From contig NC_134138.1 of NCBI RefSeq assembly GCF_033958435.1, forward strand, positions 79,160,298 to 79,224,297: a DNA stretch of 64,000 nt, in the 5' to 3' direction. The notes under the pieces are model-generated. The model saw only the letters and a program-made list of their open reading frames with translations. It searched no databases and had not been told where the DNA came from. The DNA comes from Carettochelys insculpta (taxonomy: Eukaryota; Chordata; Testudines; Carettochelyidae). Below, piece by piece: positions 34,817-47,089 of this stretch (position 1 is its first letter; the number at the start of each line of letters is the position of its first letter). Made by a program: the position numbers and the translations under genes.

Positions 34817-35068
34817 GGCTGGGTCTACACTTGCCCCCAACTTCAAAGTGGGCATGTTAATCAGGGTGATGGGGAGTAAAATTTTGTGAAGTAAAGACAC
34901 TTCTAAGTAGCACGGGCATTTCCAAGTGCCCGTGACTACACACATGCCGGCAGTTTGAAGTCTGATGCTTTGAGGTTGTCACGGGGCAGAATTAGCCTAA
35001 TGAATAGTAATATCCCATGGCCCTGATTACCATGCCCCCTTTGAAGTTGGGTCAAGTGTAGACAAGCC
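34817..35068. mobile_element. Harbinger-type MITE, CTTCAAAG subfamily
   Basis: Left end GGCTGGGTCTACACTTGCCC and right end ...GGGTCAAGTGTAGACAAGCC form inverted repeats of about 28 bases including the following aacttcaaag. It has the same design as the element at 39831-40224. The flanking 3-bp duplication is not preserved. Confidence 0.78.
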
Positions 35069-35514
35069 TGTTAAGAGCTGATTCAGTGTTCCCTCTCTTC
35101 AGAGGAATCTTACTACAGCAGTTCAAAGGCAGACAAGCCCCTAGTTTTGTAGGGGGGGGGGCACCATCTTACTTAGAAAGGGAAATTGCATTGGCAAGTG
35201 CTAGAGTTGAAAGCATAAGTCTCTTCACCTTGCACTAAGGACCCAGGTCTGTAGGGAGGGGCTGTAACAGATCCATGGATATGGCACAGGGGGTGGTTTA
35301 GGGGGGGCTATAACACTGACAAAGTGGGCTTGCACATTCGCAGTGAACTTGTAATGCAGTTTTCCTCTGTCACATATTCACATCAGCTAATCGTGTACGT
35401 GCAGCACTAGCTAACGCTCCATAAAGCTCCTGTCATTGGTTTTACCCAGATCTAGCTATCGTATAGCCAACAAACCCTGGCCACCCTGGCAGGTGGTAGT
35501 GAACTTTTGCCCAT

Positions 35515-35637
35515 AGGGGCTAGGACCCTGTGCCTCTATTACATGAGCTAAAAGCAATCTGGCCCTTAGCCAAGCCTGTAGAGCATACTTCACTCTCCCT
35601 TGTCAGTGGTCCCAGGTGCCTCTGGATTATACTATAA
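35515..35637 (-). mobile_element. tRNA-derived SINE fragment
   Basis: The minus strand contains the leader ccagaggcacctgggaccac, then gaagtatgctctacaggctt and TTAGCTCATGTAATAGAG (A-box-like). It has the same family layout as 2478-2640 and 47090-47274. The B-box half is missing. Confidence 0.6.
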
Positions 35638-36048
35638 AGAGATTATTTACATCCCATTTTCTGTGCTGTCTAATTATGTGAACCTGTGACCTAGGGTTTC
35701 CAGAGCAGCACAAACCTGTGCTGAGCTAAGTATTGTGTCCCATCCTTTCTACAACATTTTATACCCACTTAGTGCTGAGCCTCATACAACTGGACTGGTG
35801 TAGTGAACTACCTAGATGTCACAGACCAGAGGCCAGCATGAATGTAGGAGCCTAACTCTCGGCATAGGGAGAGCCCTGGGGAAAAAAAACAGTGTTATGG
35901 AAGGGTTGGTTAGTTGGCTTTTGTTTGTTTGCTTGTTTGTTGTTTTGGTCAATCTTCATAGGATATAAAAACTGTTTCCAGCCCAGTTCTAAAATGAGTA
36001 TAATTACAGTTGAATGAGACTGATGGCAAAAATAACAATTTTTAGAAG

Positions 36049-36178
36049 ACAAGTATCGGAGAGGTAGCCATGTTAGTCTGTAGCTTCGAGAGCAGCAAAA
36101 AGTCTTATGGCACCTTATGGTCTAACCGATATTTTGGAGCATAAGCTTTCGTGGGCAAAGACCCACTTCATCAGATGC
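36049..36178. mobile_element. Penelope-like terminal repeat
   Basis: Reads tatcggagaggtagccatgt, tagtctgtagcttcgagagc, atggcaccttatggtctaac, then gagcataagctttcgtgggc and cacttcatcagatgc. It is a solo copy with all blocks of the family in order. Confidence 0.75.
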
Positions 36179-39100
36179 AATTTTTAGAAGACAGTGTTAA
36201 AAAGAGAACTGAACCGAGAGCAAACCCCTTTCCTAATTAAAAGTTGAAAAAATAGAGCTTCGAAAAGCATCTGAGAAATTAAAAAGACACTAGCATAAAG
36301 AAAACAGGGAAAAAAAGAGAGGTCAGATTCAGCATATATGCTCAAACTTCGAGTTGATTTGAGCATGAGCAGAGGAAGATATTTGGACTACTCTCAACGT
36401 GATGTTTATCAGCATATCTGAGACCTATTTTCAATCCCTGACAGGAACACTTAACATCCATTATTTTACAGTTCATAATTGAAGAACTAAATGAATATAC
36501 AACACTTCCTGAATGTGAGTACATTGATTATAAAGATTTAGAATGATTACAATGATGTATAAAACATTAAAAGCACAATACTGAAGCATTTGTTAGTAGT
36601 ATTAGGTTTGAGACAAAAGACATGTCAGTATGTCGCTAAAAATTTGCATTTTCATGTAAGTTTGGGTTCAATACATTCTATTTGGAAGAGAAAAGCCTGA
36701 AGAAAAAAGGTAATTGGTTGACAGATGACAGTTTTATTTCTTATTTCTCAATGCACACTGAGAATTCAGAAGATCATACAGATCCAGAGCTGATGAAATA
36801 GCTTTGCAACTATCTACAATTCTAAGTGAAATCTAAATGAAAATCATGTCGTGTGATTTTATAAAGTAATAACCCAGATTTATTTTCTGATAATTTCTTA
36901 GCAACATTGCTCATGTTCCAAGCTTCAGTACTACGAAAATTGACAGTTACCTTCCAGACAGATGCACTGGACATTTCAGGGAAAGTTGAGGAAATGGGTG
37001 CACAGGTCATTGGCAGTGCAAAGTACTGTTTTATTGCTGAGATATTTTTATGTCTATGAAATAGTCTGGATTATGCCATCTAAATAAATATAGATTTGAT
37101 TATGAAAGTATGTGTCACTGGTTTCCATTTCACTGAGTTATGCATGAAATCACACTGTTATGACTAACCAAATTTCAATAATACTCAAACATTCCTTTTC
37201 TTACAGTTTTGTAGCAAAATTTTGGTTCAAGGCTACAGAATATAAAGCAGGCACCACACCTTACGGGCCTATCCTGGGGATTGTGTCACATGTGGGTGGA
37301 ATAGGTTGGGAACTCTCTGACATATTCACAGAACTGCTCATTGGGACTGAGCATTCATGAAAGTACGGCTCCTTCTTCCAGTTATTCCGCTTCAAATTTT
37401 GGTCCTGTTGTTTCAAAAATGTTAGATTACAATAAATCCCATGGAACAAAACCAAAGAGGATGGGAGAGACAGGGACAATGTCTGTTTCCTTAATTTGGA
37501 GAGCAGGACCATAGAGGAAGAAGAAAAAGAGTTCACTCCCTCCTTCCCATATTACGTATGTGGTTTACCCTGACTGGACCTACACTTCACACTCCAGTTT
37601 ACAGTCTTCTGGTACCATTGGCCTAGAGATCAGTCTTGGCTTGACACTCATTCAGTCTTCCTGACTGACAATGTGGAGGAAATCTCTCCTGCAAAGAAAG
37701 GGGAAGGTCCTACATGCATAAACAAAGTAGCTCCTCAACCTCTTCTCTTCATGTGGATAATCACTTACAGAGATTCTCGAGCACAGGCAAGAGTTTTATG
37801 CCACAGGATGTATGCAAAGCTCAAGGAAGACTTGCTACATGGAAGAAGCAATGACTATATTTAGCCCTAAAATAGTGGCCTAAGGTGAAGTGAATGATAG
37901 CACCTGGCAACATTTTCCAGAAATTAGTAGGATACCTTTTCTCCACAAGACATATACCATGCTTTGTATATGGAGACTTCACTCTAGGTCAGAGTCTGCA
38001 TTAGCAAAAATATCTTCCACTCAAAATGTCTGAAGAAATGAGTTAGAGGGAAACTATATTGACAAGATACCCTTGGTGAGAGATTTTACGTACTCATTCT
38101 AAATACAAACCAATGAGACCTTTAAAAATGTCATCGGGTGCCTCTCCCCCAGCACTGAGAAAGAACAAGTGACACTTTCAAATGACTAGCTGTAGCTGTT
38201 CAGAATTACAACTTTTTTTATTACGTTTAAAAAGTAAAGTCTGACACAGGTGAGTGGAAAACATTTTATTTTATGCCATAAAGCATTTTAATAATCTGAT
38301 TTGGATTCCCCAGTTTAGGGAAACTCAGTGAATGACATGAAACACCATTCTAGTGATGGAGATACTCTCTACTTGCTGTCTGCTGAAGAAGCCCCTTTTA
38401 TTTTAGCACAGAATTTGAGAGAGTCATACTGCACAAGTAAATTCAATCCATTTTTAATATTTCTCAATGTAATTACAGTTGGGTTAAAAATAAATGAATT
38501 AACAAAACTTGCAATGGTCACAACTGTCTTTCCTAGAGACCCTTTTCACCTATAGCTCTTTCAGGAAGGGCAACTATTTCATTAGAACACCAAAAGTTCA
38601 AAAGACTGACAAAATTTCATTGTGATAAAAGCTTGCCCTGCTGTTTAGAAAAGTTCCTCTGCACCTCTTCACCCATGTTAGTGCATATTATGCATGGCAA
38701 CCCCACTCAATTTGCTTCATTTGGAGAGCTGGATTGGAGTGGGTAGTAGGGGAAAAATCAAAAAATGTTCTCAACCTTTTTTGTTGGTGGTGGTTGTTTG
38801 TTTTGTTTACCTTGATGGGTTCCACACTTCACACTCCCAGTTGCTGTAAGCAGGAAATAGACTCCATTAAGAAGAGAAAGAACGAAATGTGTACTTATTG
38901 CAGTGGTAGAAAAAAAGCATTACGGAAAACTCAGGAGAATGCTTGCTTTGGTCAAACAGAACAAGAGTGTGTGCCTTGTTTGTTTTCAAGTCTGCAGAGG
39001 CAGCAATCTGAGAGGAAAAAGAATTTGAAAAAGAAACTATAAAATGGTTGGCAGACATTTGCAAGGAAAGAAGCCTGTGCTAAACAAATATTAAAGGTCT

Positions 39101-39205
39101 GTGAAAATATTTTTATCTATCCATACAGAGAGTTTACACTGAGAAAAATATTAAATATGCCTATAGAAGAAAAGAGGCGTGGGCCAAAGATATGCCAGTT
39201 TTTAT
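36179..39205. other. Long unassigned stretch
   Basis: About 3 kb of AT-rich DNA with open frames below 105 codons, none with a motif. I looked for splice-bounded exons and repeat ends and found none I can support. Confidence 0.45.
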
Positions 39206-39228
39206 ACACACACACACACACACACACA
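39206..39228 (+). repeat. (AC)n microsatellite
   Basis: About eleven perfect AC units read directly. Confidence 0.95.
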
Positions 39229-39422
39229 GTATTTCTAAATCAGTAATAGCTTGGAAATATCTTACTGTCATATGAAGGGACAACTTGTCTTAATTTTCCA
39301 ATATATAAACAAGATGGTGTAGTTTTGAATAACTTCCACTGAGTAGCACTTCAGAAGAGTTGCAGTAGCACAAGTAGTCTTTTTCAGGTTTTTCATTAAG
39401 TCATCTTCCAGAGGCACATCTA

Positions 39423-40401
39423 GGCTACATCTGTACGACACCCTATACTCGAAACAAGAGTTGCAGTCTGCACTATGCAAATTACATGTCTTATTTTGAG
39501 TTTATCTCAAAATAGGATATTTCAGTATTTGGCACTGTTAAGATGGCACTAAATGTCAAAATAATGTGCAATTTCAAAATATCCCTTACTCCTCTTGCAA
39601 CGACGACTACAGGAATGCCAAAATAGCCTGCCTGCTATTTTGAAAAACATTTCCAAATAATGGGCATGTTTCACAGACAGGCTACATGGAAGAGCTATTT
39701 TGGGATAGCTCACTTATTTTGAAATAACACTGCTACAGACAAAATGCATTTTGAAATAGCACCCAACACTTGGTGCATTTTGTAATGCACAGCCTACACA
39801 CAGAGCCTCTGGGACACACTGGTTATGTCTTCATTGCCCCGTACTTCAAAGGAGCATGGTAATCAGGCTGGTGGGAGATTACTAGTGAAGTGGTGTAATA
39901 AATATGTAGCACTTCATTAGGTTAATTCTCTCCCACAGCAACTTCAAAGTGTCAAACTTTGAAGTACTGGCATGCCATGTAGCTGAGGGCACTTCAAATT
40001 GCCCACACTACTTCAACGTGCCTTTACTCCTCAAAATTTTGGCACTTCAAAGTGCCTGCGGCTACACGCATGCCAGCACTTCAAAGTTTGACACTTCCAA
40101 GTTGCTGCGGGGGAGAATTAGCCTAATGAAGTGCTGCATATTCACCTCAGTGCTTCATTAGTAATCTTCCCTCAGCCTGATTACCATGCCCCCTTCGAAG
40201 TAAGGGGCAAGTGTAGACATATCCACTTTGGTTTATTTTGAAATAAGCACTCTTCCTCATAGAATGGGGTTCACTAATTTTGAAATAAGCCAACTACCTT
40301 TTAGATATTATTTCAAAATAGCAGCGGCATTGTGTAGATGCTTCCATGGTTTGTTTTCCAGCAACTGTTATTTCAAAGTAACTTTGCTGTGTAGACCTAC
40401 T
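39423..40401. mobile_element. Harbinger-type MITE with a second MITE nested inside
   Basis: Left end GGCTACATCTGTACGACACC and right end ...CTTTGCTGTGTAGACCTACT, flanked by CTA on both sides (39420-39422 and 40402-40404). The interior is rich in tattttgaaataa hairpin units like those at 18292-18841. A second complete MITE (39831-40224) splits it. Confidence 0.78.
39831..40224. mobile_element. Nested Harbinger-type MITE, CTTCAAAG subfamily
   Basis: Left end GGTTATGTCTTCATTGCCCC and right end GGGGCAAGTGTAGACATATCC's reading on the other strand, flanked by ACT on both sides (39828-39830 and 40225-40227). Internally it carries repeated cacttcaaagt palindromes and cttcattagg/cctaatgaag arms. Confidence 0.82.
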
Positions 40402-40404
40402 CTA

Positions 40405-40470
40405 AGGTGCCACAGGACTGCTTATTATTTGTGAAGCTAGAGACTAACACAGATTCTGAGACTATTCATC
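40405..40470 (+). mobile_element. Penelope-like repeat fragment
   Basis: Starts aggtgccacaggactgctta and includes gagactaacacagattctga. It abuts the CTA duplication of the preceding MITE. Confidence 0.6.
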
Positions 40471-41135
40471 AGAATTAGTTTGTCCAAAGCTTTACTCAGG
40501 ACATGACAAACAGTGCACTGAGACACAAATACTGTGCATTCTCCACAGCTGCTGGATGCTCGCTGACAGCAGAATCAATCTGGTTCCACTGTGTTGGAAG
40601 AAGCAGGTGTTTTTCATTGCAAGGAACAATTGATGAACATCCTTTTCAGAGAAAAAAAACAGGTAAGGATGAAATTTTTCTTAAAAAAAAGGCTAAAATT
40701 CAGAAATAAATGTTATTTCTGCATGTAGAACTTCAGGTGCACTCATCCAGAGTGAGAGCAGAAACAATGTAACCTGACTTCTCTGATCAGATACAACTAA
40801 ATATGTTGTAATGTGCTGATGTATTTGCTTATGACCGAGTATTAATTTTGAGTATAGGAGCAAGTGCTGTTTTATAGCATGCATATATTAATCTAAATAT
40901 ATTAAAAGACCTACCACTCTAATTTTCATAACCAATATTTACAATGAAATGTTTCTGAGCGATTGACAGAATAATTCTTTTTTTTAAAAATACTGATTAT
41001 ATCTGAATAAACTCAAATAAGAAACATCTAAGGAATTAAAAATCTGCATGAGCAGAATTTAAATCCATGCGAGAAATAATTTTTATGACTTATTCTCTCA
41101 CTTGTAATAGTAATTAATGAAGCCGTGAACTTCTA
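40471..41135. other. AT-rich unassigned sequence
   Basis: No recognisable content. Confidence 0.4.
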
Positions 41136-41139
41136 TAGT

Positions 41140-41235
41140 ACTACTCATAGATGTCAAAGCACTTGATAGACTCATACATAAATTCATTCAGCCTTACAGC
41201 TCCTTTGTGACATCAATAACTAAACTATCTGCAGG
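41140..41235 (+). repeat. Possible MIR/L2-like old repeat fragment
   Basis: The stretch tcaaagcacttgatagactc, then attcattcagccttacagct and cctttgtgac resembles the 3' part of MIR/L2-type repeats. The segment at about 42160-42295 (agttgcccaatgtcatgcag, tagaacccagatctcttggg) looks like the continuation of the same kind of repeat. Low certainty. Confidence 0.35.
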
Positions 41236-41306
41236 GCCAGTTTAGAAGCCGAAGGGCATGTCTGCAGTGAAGCTGGAAGATGTGGTTCCTAGCTTAGCCT
41301 GACCTA

Positions 41307-42016
41307 GGCTGCGTCTACACGTGCACGCTACTTCGAAGTAGCGGCAGTAACTTCGAAATAGCGCCCGTCACGTCTACACGTGTTGGGCGCTATTTCGAAG
41401 TTGAAATCGACGTTAGGCGGCGAGACGTCGAAGTCGCTAACCCCATGAGCGGATGGGAATAGCGCCCTACTTCGACGTTCAACATCGAAGTAGGGACGTG
41501 TAGACGATCCGCGTCCCGCAACATCGAAATAGCGGGGTCCTCCATGGCGGCCATCAGCTGGGGGGTTGAGAGATACTCTCTCTCCAGCCCTTGCGGGGCT
41601 CTGTGGTCACCGTGGGCAGCAGCCCTTAGCCCAGGGCTTCTGGCTGCTGCTGCTGCAGCTGGGGGTCCGTGCTGCATATACAGGGTCTGCAACTAGTTGT
41701 TGGCTCTGTGTATCTTGCACTGTTTAATGAAAGTGTGTCTGGGAGGGGCCCTTTAAGGGAGCGACTTGTTGTTGAGTCCGCCCCGTGACCCTGTCTGCAG
41801 CTGTGCCTGGCTCCCTTATTTCGATGTGTGCTACTTTGCCGTGTAGACGTTCCCTCGCTGCGCCTATTTCGATGTTGGGCTGAGCAACGTCGAAGTTGAA
41901 CATCGACGTTGCCAGCCCTGGAGGACGTGTAGACGTTATTCATCGAAATAGCCTATTTCGATGTCGCAACATCGAAATAAGCTATTTCGAAGTTGGGTGC
42001 ACGTGTAGACGTAGCC
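41307..42016 (-). mobile_element. Complete Harbinger MITE (copy-C subfamily)
   Basis: 710 bp, flanked by CTA on both sides (41304-41306 and 42017-42019). On the minus strand it runs from GGCTACGTCTACACGTG to GTAGACGCAGCC and is nearly identical to copy C (14759-15468) and to 60270-60979. It has no transposase. Long open frames in it arise from low stop density and are unlikely to be genes. Confidence 0.92.
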
Positions 42017-42019
42017 CTA

Positions 42020-43377
42020 GTGTGCTAAAAATAACAGGGTGGACTTTGTGGCACTGTCAGTGCCTCAGGTTAGTTGCCCAAATGCAAGCTGACCCAGCCC
42101 CATTCTCAGCCCAAGTTGGGGCTGTCATCTGTACCATATTGGACTGGTATTTTTAACTAGCATGCCTGGTGTTATTAACCTGTTCTGGGAAGCACCCCTC
42201 ATACCTCCAGGGAGTTGCCCAATGTCATGCAGACCCGTATCTAGAACCCAGATCTCTTGGGTCACAGTCTTGAGCTGTAAGTCCAGTGCTTTTTTTCTAG
42301 AATAAAACGTGGTGGAACTCAAGTCTGATGATTTCTCATAGGGATTGGGGTGTTCAATTTTCATACCCTGGTTCCCGCACTGATGAGGGATGGCTGGAGG
42401 CTCCTGCCCCAAACACTGCACTGCTGCAGAACCTGCGGTGAAAATTTTTCTGGTGTTCTAATAGAAAAAAGGTGCCAGAACTCTGTTCCGGTGCATTCCA
42501 CCAGAAGAAAAGCCCAGTGTAATTCCATACTCTGCTATTATAGGCTCTCACCTTTCAATTTGTAATATGAGAGGTTAGCAGCTGCTTCCTCACTTTAGCT
42601 CATTTTATCAACTGGCTGAGCTGTTGAACAAACACAACATGCAATCCCTGCTTTTCCATGAATAGATAGCTGTAATTTTGTTGATCTTCAGGAACATTTC
42701 CCATGAGCTGCCCAGCACAAACCAGAGAAGCTAATGGTCTGACCAGTGGAATTGGTCACATGCCATCTGACTCATGTCACACAGATACTAATGTAACCCT
42801 TCTGCCAAGTGGAGCCAGCAGCAGCCAGGGTCAGGTTTAATATCTAAGTTTGTGGTGTCCAACCAGTTCTGAAGCAGTAGACACAATAGTGGTTACAGCT
42901 AGACCAAACTTGCCACATTATTCTGAATATAGTTTTATTGTTCAAGCCAAAAAGCCACAATCAACCAGCCAAATAGCCACTAGTGGCTAGAGTGGTCACC
43001 ACTGATCTGAGGGTTCCTTTCCATCCATCCAACACAGAACTGGCTCGAGCCCCCATCCAGTAACCAGGGAAATTCACACACAACCTCTGGGAGCCTTGGA
43101 GAGGCAATACTTCCCCACTCACAAGCACAGAGTTTGAGTATAGAAGAGAAATTTCTAATAAAAGGGAGAGAAGTAATTTGGCATTAATTTAGTAAAACAC
43201 AAGAAGCAGAGTCCATAAACAAGCCATAAGTAAATGTCTGACCATGTTGGGCAATTTTATTTTCCTCCCACTTTCTTAAATCCAGCAGTCTGAATGTCTC
43301 TTTCACATGCCCAGCCCTTCTCTGCACCCATTCACAGTCACTGGCTTCCGTCAGGGCAGTGCCAGAGTTTAGAAACA
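42020..43377. other. Mostly unassigned; MIR/L2-like piece near its start
   Basis: 42160-42295 has a MIR/L2-like look (see 41140-41235). The remainder has no recognisable content. Confidence 0.35.
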
Positions 43378-44093
43378 CAGGTTCAACCTCTTAAATCTGG
43401 AATTCTCTCATCTGGCAATATCCATCATTTGGCATGACCATGAATGTTGCAAGACCAGACAGTCTTGGGGCTAGGACAGGATCTACATCAGCAGGACAGA
43501 TGCTGAGGCCATACAATGGTCCTGCAGCCTGGCCTGGTTCAGAACTGGAGCCTCCACCAGCTTTGCTGTAACATGGGGGTGGGGGAAGGTTGAGCCCCAG
43601 CTGAAGTGCAGGGTTGGGTTCAGAGCCCCTGCTGAGGCCTTGAAGGAGGAGGAACAGGGAAGCTGGGGAGCAGAAGCTGGAGGGCCCAGAGGTTGGGGAG
43701 CAGTGGGGCTGAGAAGCTGGGGAGATGGCAGGAAGACAGCCATCAGGCAGGGGCTGGGAGCCAGCTCAGAAGTTGCAGGACTGAGAAGCCACAGGCTGAG
43801 GAGCTTCTGGGAAGACACCTGGGGAATCGTGGGGCTGGGAGGGGCCAGGAGAGGGTGGATGGGGAGCCAGCTGGGGAGCTGCAGGGCTGGGAAGCTGCAG
43901 GCCAGGGAGCTGCTGGGGCTGTGGATAGAGAGTGGCCAGGGAACCACACAGCTTGGGAGTCAACAGGAAGTCTAAAAAGTGTCTGGGAGGTGGGATGGGA
44001 ACCCTGAGGGAATTGACTACCCCTTGTTCAGCAAAATCCCTCAACTGGGACTGCTCAGGTGCCAAATGTGCCAGATGAGGGAGGTGCAACCTG
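43378..44093. mobile_element. Tigger-like element, long GC-rich interior
   Basis: Starts CAGGTTCAACCTCTTAAATC and ends ...GAGGGAGGTGCAACCTG followed by TA. The termini match those of 62016-62346 and 29008-29487. The interior holds imperfect gctggggagc-type repeats that create a long low-complexity reading frame on both strands, which I do not regard as coding. Confidence 0.7.
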
Positions 44094-44376
44094 TAGTTCT
44101 ACAGAGTTCACTACCCATCCTAAGTGAAGGAAGGTAACGAAGCATCTTACTCCACTGTTCACTCACCATACTCCTGCTCACTGCTATCTGCCAGCCCCTT
44201 GCTGGTCATTTGCTCCCCTCACTGGCTGCTCATTAAGCCTCTCCACCACTGCCCTCCTGTCAGACTGTAGTGCTGCCACCCCTCTGGCGGCCACTCATTG
44301 CATCTCACTGCCACCGTCCTGCTGGCTCTCAGTCACCATCCGCTGCCATCCACACTTCTGCCCATCAGTTGCAAAT

Positions 44377-44575
44377 GATTTTGGTAGTGAGATTAAGAGT
44401 TTTTTATAGAGTTTTCTAAAATAATTAACAAAACATGCAGTGCCTGTGTGTAGCTGGTTTCTGTTCTGCACTAGGTGGAAACTTTGGAAAGATGCACTGC
44501 ACTGTTGGTTATATGAGGTTTTAGTGAAATATTTTATTTTATGATGTGCTAAAATGTTGATCTTATTACCTCTTT
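44377..44575 (+). repeat. Unclassified dispersed repeat, copy 1
   Basis: About 190 bases aligned in the same orientation with 52832-53022. Shared blocks include gtgtgtagctggtttctgtt and gatgcactgcactgttggtt. It shows no terminal repeats or coding signal; family unknown. Confidence 0.75.
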
Positions 44576-44647
44576 TGATGACCTCTTAGTTTTATACGTC
44601 CATCTCTAAAATTATACTCATGAAGAAATTTAACATTTTTTATAAAA

Positions 44648-45575
44648 AACGATGAGAAGTCCTGTGGCACCTTATAGACTAACATTTACTGGAACATAAG
44701 CTTTTGTTGGCAAAAACTAACTTCATCAGATGCACCAGAGCGGAAATTCCAGAGGGAGGTATAAATATTCAGGTACATGAGAAGACGAACATACCAATCA
44801 AGATGAAGGACAGTGCTTTCAACTTTTTGCAAGCTGAGTAGAAGAAACACAACTCCAAAGCAAATTAACATAAGAAAAGAAGCACCTAATGATGCCTATT
44901 TATCTCTGTTCTTTAAACTAGGGTGCAGGAGAGGGGAAACAGGTCAAACCAGTCCAAGCAGGGGAAGCCATTATAACCTCCTAACCAGAATAACTTTCCC
45001 TCACTCCTTTCTTTCATAGAGCCAGCAATGCCCCTCTGCCATGTATATTGGACAAACTGGACATCCTTTGCAACAAAGTATAAATGGACACAAATCTGAC
45101 ATCCAGAATGGCTACACACCTATACCTGTAATCTATCATTTTAACCTCCCTGGATACTCAATAATATATTTTAAACTAGACCTTCTTCTACAAATGAATT
45201 TTCCACAAGATTACATCTGAGTTGGAATTCATTTACAAATTTTATAGTTTAACCATGTCCTGAACAGAGATCTTAAGTGGCTTATACATTACAAAGACAG
45301 TTTCCCCACCTTTGATATTCACAGGAATCAGACACATCCTGCTTAATTTGCTTTAGCTGGTCGTACTAGTGACAGGTAACTTCCTTCCACACCCACTCAC
45401 CCCCACTTCCTACTATATAAACCCTGAATTCTGTATTTTCACTCCAAATCTATCTGAGTAAGTGAGTTTTGCCCACAAAAGCTCATATTAATACGTTGGT
45501 CAGTCTGTAAGGTACCACAGGACTGCTAATTATTTGGGAAGTTACAGACTAACATGGCTATACCTCTGAGACTTT
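44648..45575 (+). mobile_element. Penelope-like element with GIY-YIG remnant
   Basis: Starts gaagtcctgtggcacctt and ends with the complementary-type block cagtctgtaaggtaccacag, then agactaacatggctatacct. The ends are thus inverted relative to each other, as is common for Penelope-like elements with their pseudo-LTRs. Between them lies a GIY-YIG endonuclease remnant but no reverse transcriptase, so most of the element is deleted. Confidence 0.68.
45020..45165 (+). pseudogene. GIY-YIG endonuclease remnant of a Penelope-like element
   Basis: From 45041 the frame reads MYIGQTGHPLQQSINGHKSD, then IQNGYTPIPVIYHFNLPGYS. YIGQT is the second half of the GIY-YIG signature and SINGHKSDI matches the following helix of Penelope-like endonucleases. 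The N-terminal GIY half and the preceding Cys-containing strand are degraded, and stops follow soon after. The Penelope-like family uses this domain for target nicking; this copy is inactive. Confidence 0.7.
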
Positions 45576-47085
45576 CTGCTAACTTTGAACCATTTCATTT
45601 GGAACAATTTAGCACAATCCTAATTTTCGGTATTCCCACAAAATTACAAACATCGGTAGCCATATTTTAGCTATGCCTGCATTTAACACAAACATAGATG
45701 GTGTTGGGTCATAAATTAAGTTGATCACAATTAGCAAAATATTGCTCCATCTGCTGAATAGCTAACAGATTTAGTGAAGCAGGAGCAAACTGAATTTACA
45801 TAGACACCCAAGGTTTCTCTCCCTTTCCAGCAAGCTGTAATGGATGCATTTCTTCTGATCCTGCTTACACTAAGAAGATTGCATTCTTTATTTTTCCTCT
45901 TTTCACTAGACTGGATGATGTGAGATTGTGAAGGCGTGTACTGCTCCACAAGTTTGGTCAACAAAACCAAGGTTTTGTTGACAAACTCTCCATTGAATCT
46001 GTAGCCCTGAGGTGTAATCCAGGATGTCCCCTGCCCCAAACTGAGCCTAAGCTATTTAAACAGGAATAAGAACCTGAGTAAGACAGTAGGGTCTGAAATC
46101 TGTGCAGACTGTTATTTGGGGGAGGAGAGGTCCTCATCTCCTCGCATCTTTCCTTTTTGGGAGTAGCGTGACTGGGCCCTAAGACTTTTTCTGAGGACTT
46201 TCCATTTGGCAGCTCTGAATCAAGGCTCTTAGGTTATGTATGGCTTTATGTACTGCTGTTAAAACTACTCCGTTTCTGTAGAACTTCCAGAAAGGGACAC
46301 TTATTTTGTGCGTTTGTGTTGGTCTCGCCCCCCCTTGCTTGGGTGCTCTACAGGAAAGTATGAACAGGCATTTGGAAAAGTATTTGTTCTAAGTTCAGAA
46401 CATACCTTATATTGATTGCACCTGTTATCCATCTTGTGGTATTTCCCCCTCCATTCCTCTTGGGAAAAATATCCTCTTTTGCTTTTCCTATTTGAATTTG
46501 ACAGAAGGGAGCTGGAGGCTGCAATTTAGATTTTTAGATTGTAACAGTGCCCCTCCATTGTTCAGCTGGGAAAAAATAACTCTCAATAGTATTACCTCCC
46601 ATGAACTTGCTGATGAGCAATTGCTTAGTGTAATTGCTCTGCCTTTTATGTTTCAGGTAGCTGAAAATGTCTACCTTATAGTTTGAAGCAAGAGCAGGTG
46701 CAGAGAATTTGATGGTGTCAAGGCTTGCGTCTGTTAATAAGGACAGAAGCAAGTAAAAAAATCTTCCTTACTATTGAAATTACATTTGTCCTTAGCTGAC
46801 AGGAAGTCGTTAGAACAGGTAAAGGCTTGCATCCACCAAAGACGAAGCAGTGACTGATTCTTGCATGTGCACTGATGAGGCTGTAAAGCTCTTCCTCAAT
46901 TATTATTTTATTCCTTAACCTATCTGGTCTTCAGCTGGAAAGCAAATGCCTTTGGCAAGTAACAGGCGTGGCTTGTCTACCATGGGTAACTGCACTGATA
47001 TTTCTCTTCCCTTTTATAGCTTGTAAAGCTATGCTTGCCTATTGAAGTTTCCAGAACTTGCAGGTATCTCTGCTGGTTCAGATGG
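45576..47085. other. Mostly unassigned; small MITE remnant
   Basis: At about 45950-46008 tttggtcaacaaaaccaagg and gttttgttgacaaactctcc, then ctgtagccc, look like the right end of a GTCGACAAAA-type MITE. The rest has no recognisable content. Confidence 0.4.
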
Positions 47086-47089
47086 CCCT

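Noticed and set aside
36179..39205. Possible unique host exons in the 3-kb stretch without repeats
   Set aside because: Open frames are short and lack motif or consistent splice sites. A conservation search across amniotes would decide.
43483..43975. 154-codon minus and 111-codon plus open frames
   Set aside because: Both come from imperfect gctggggagc-type repeats in a GC-rich transposon interior.
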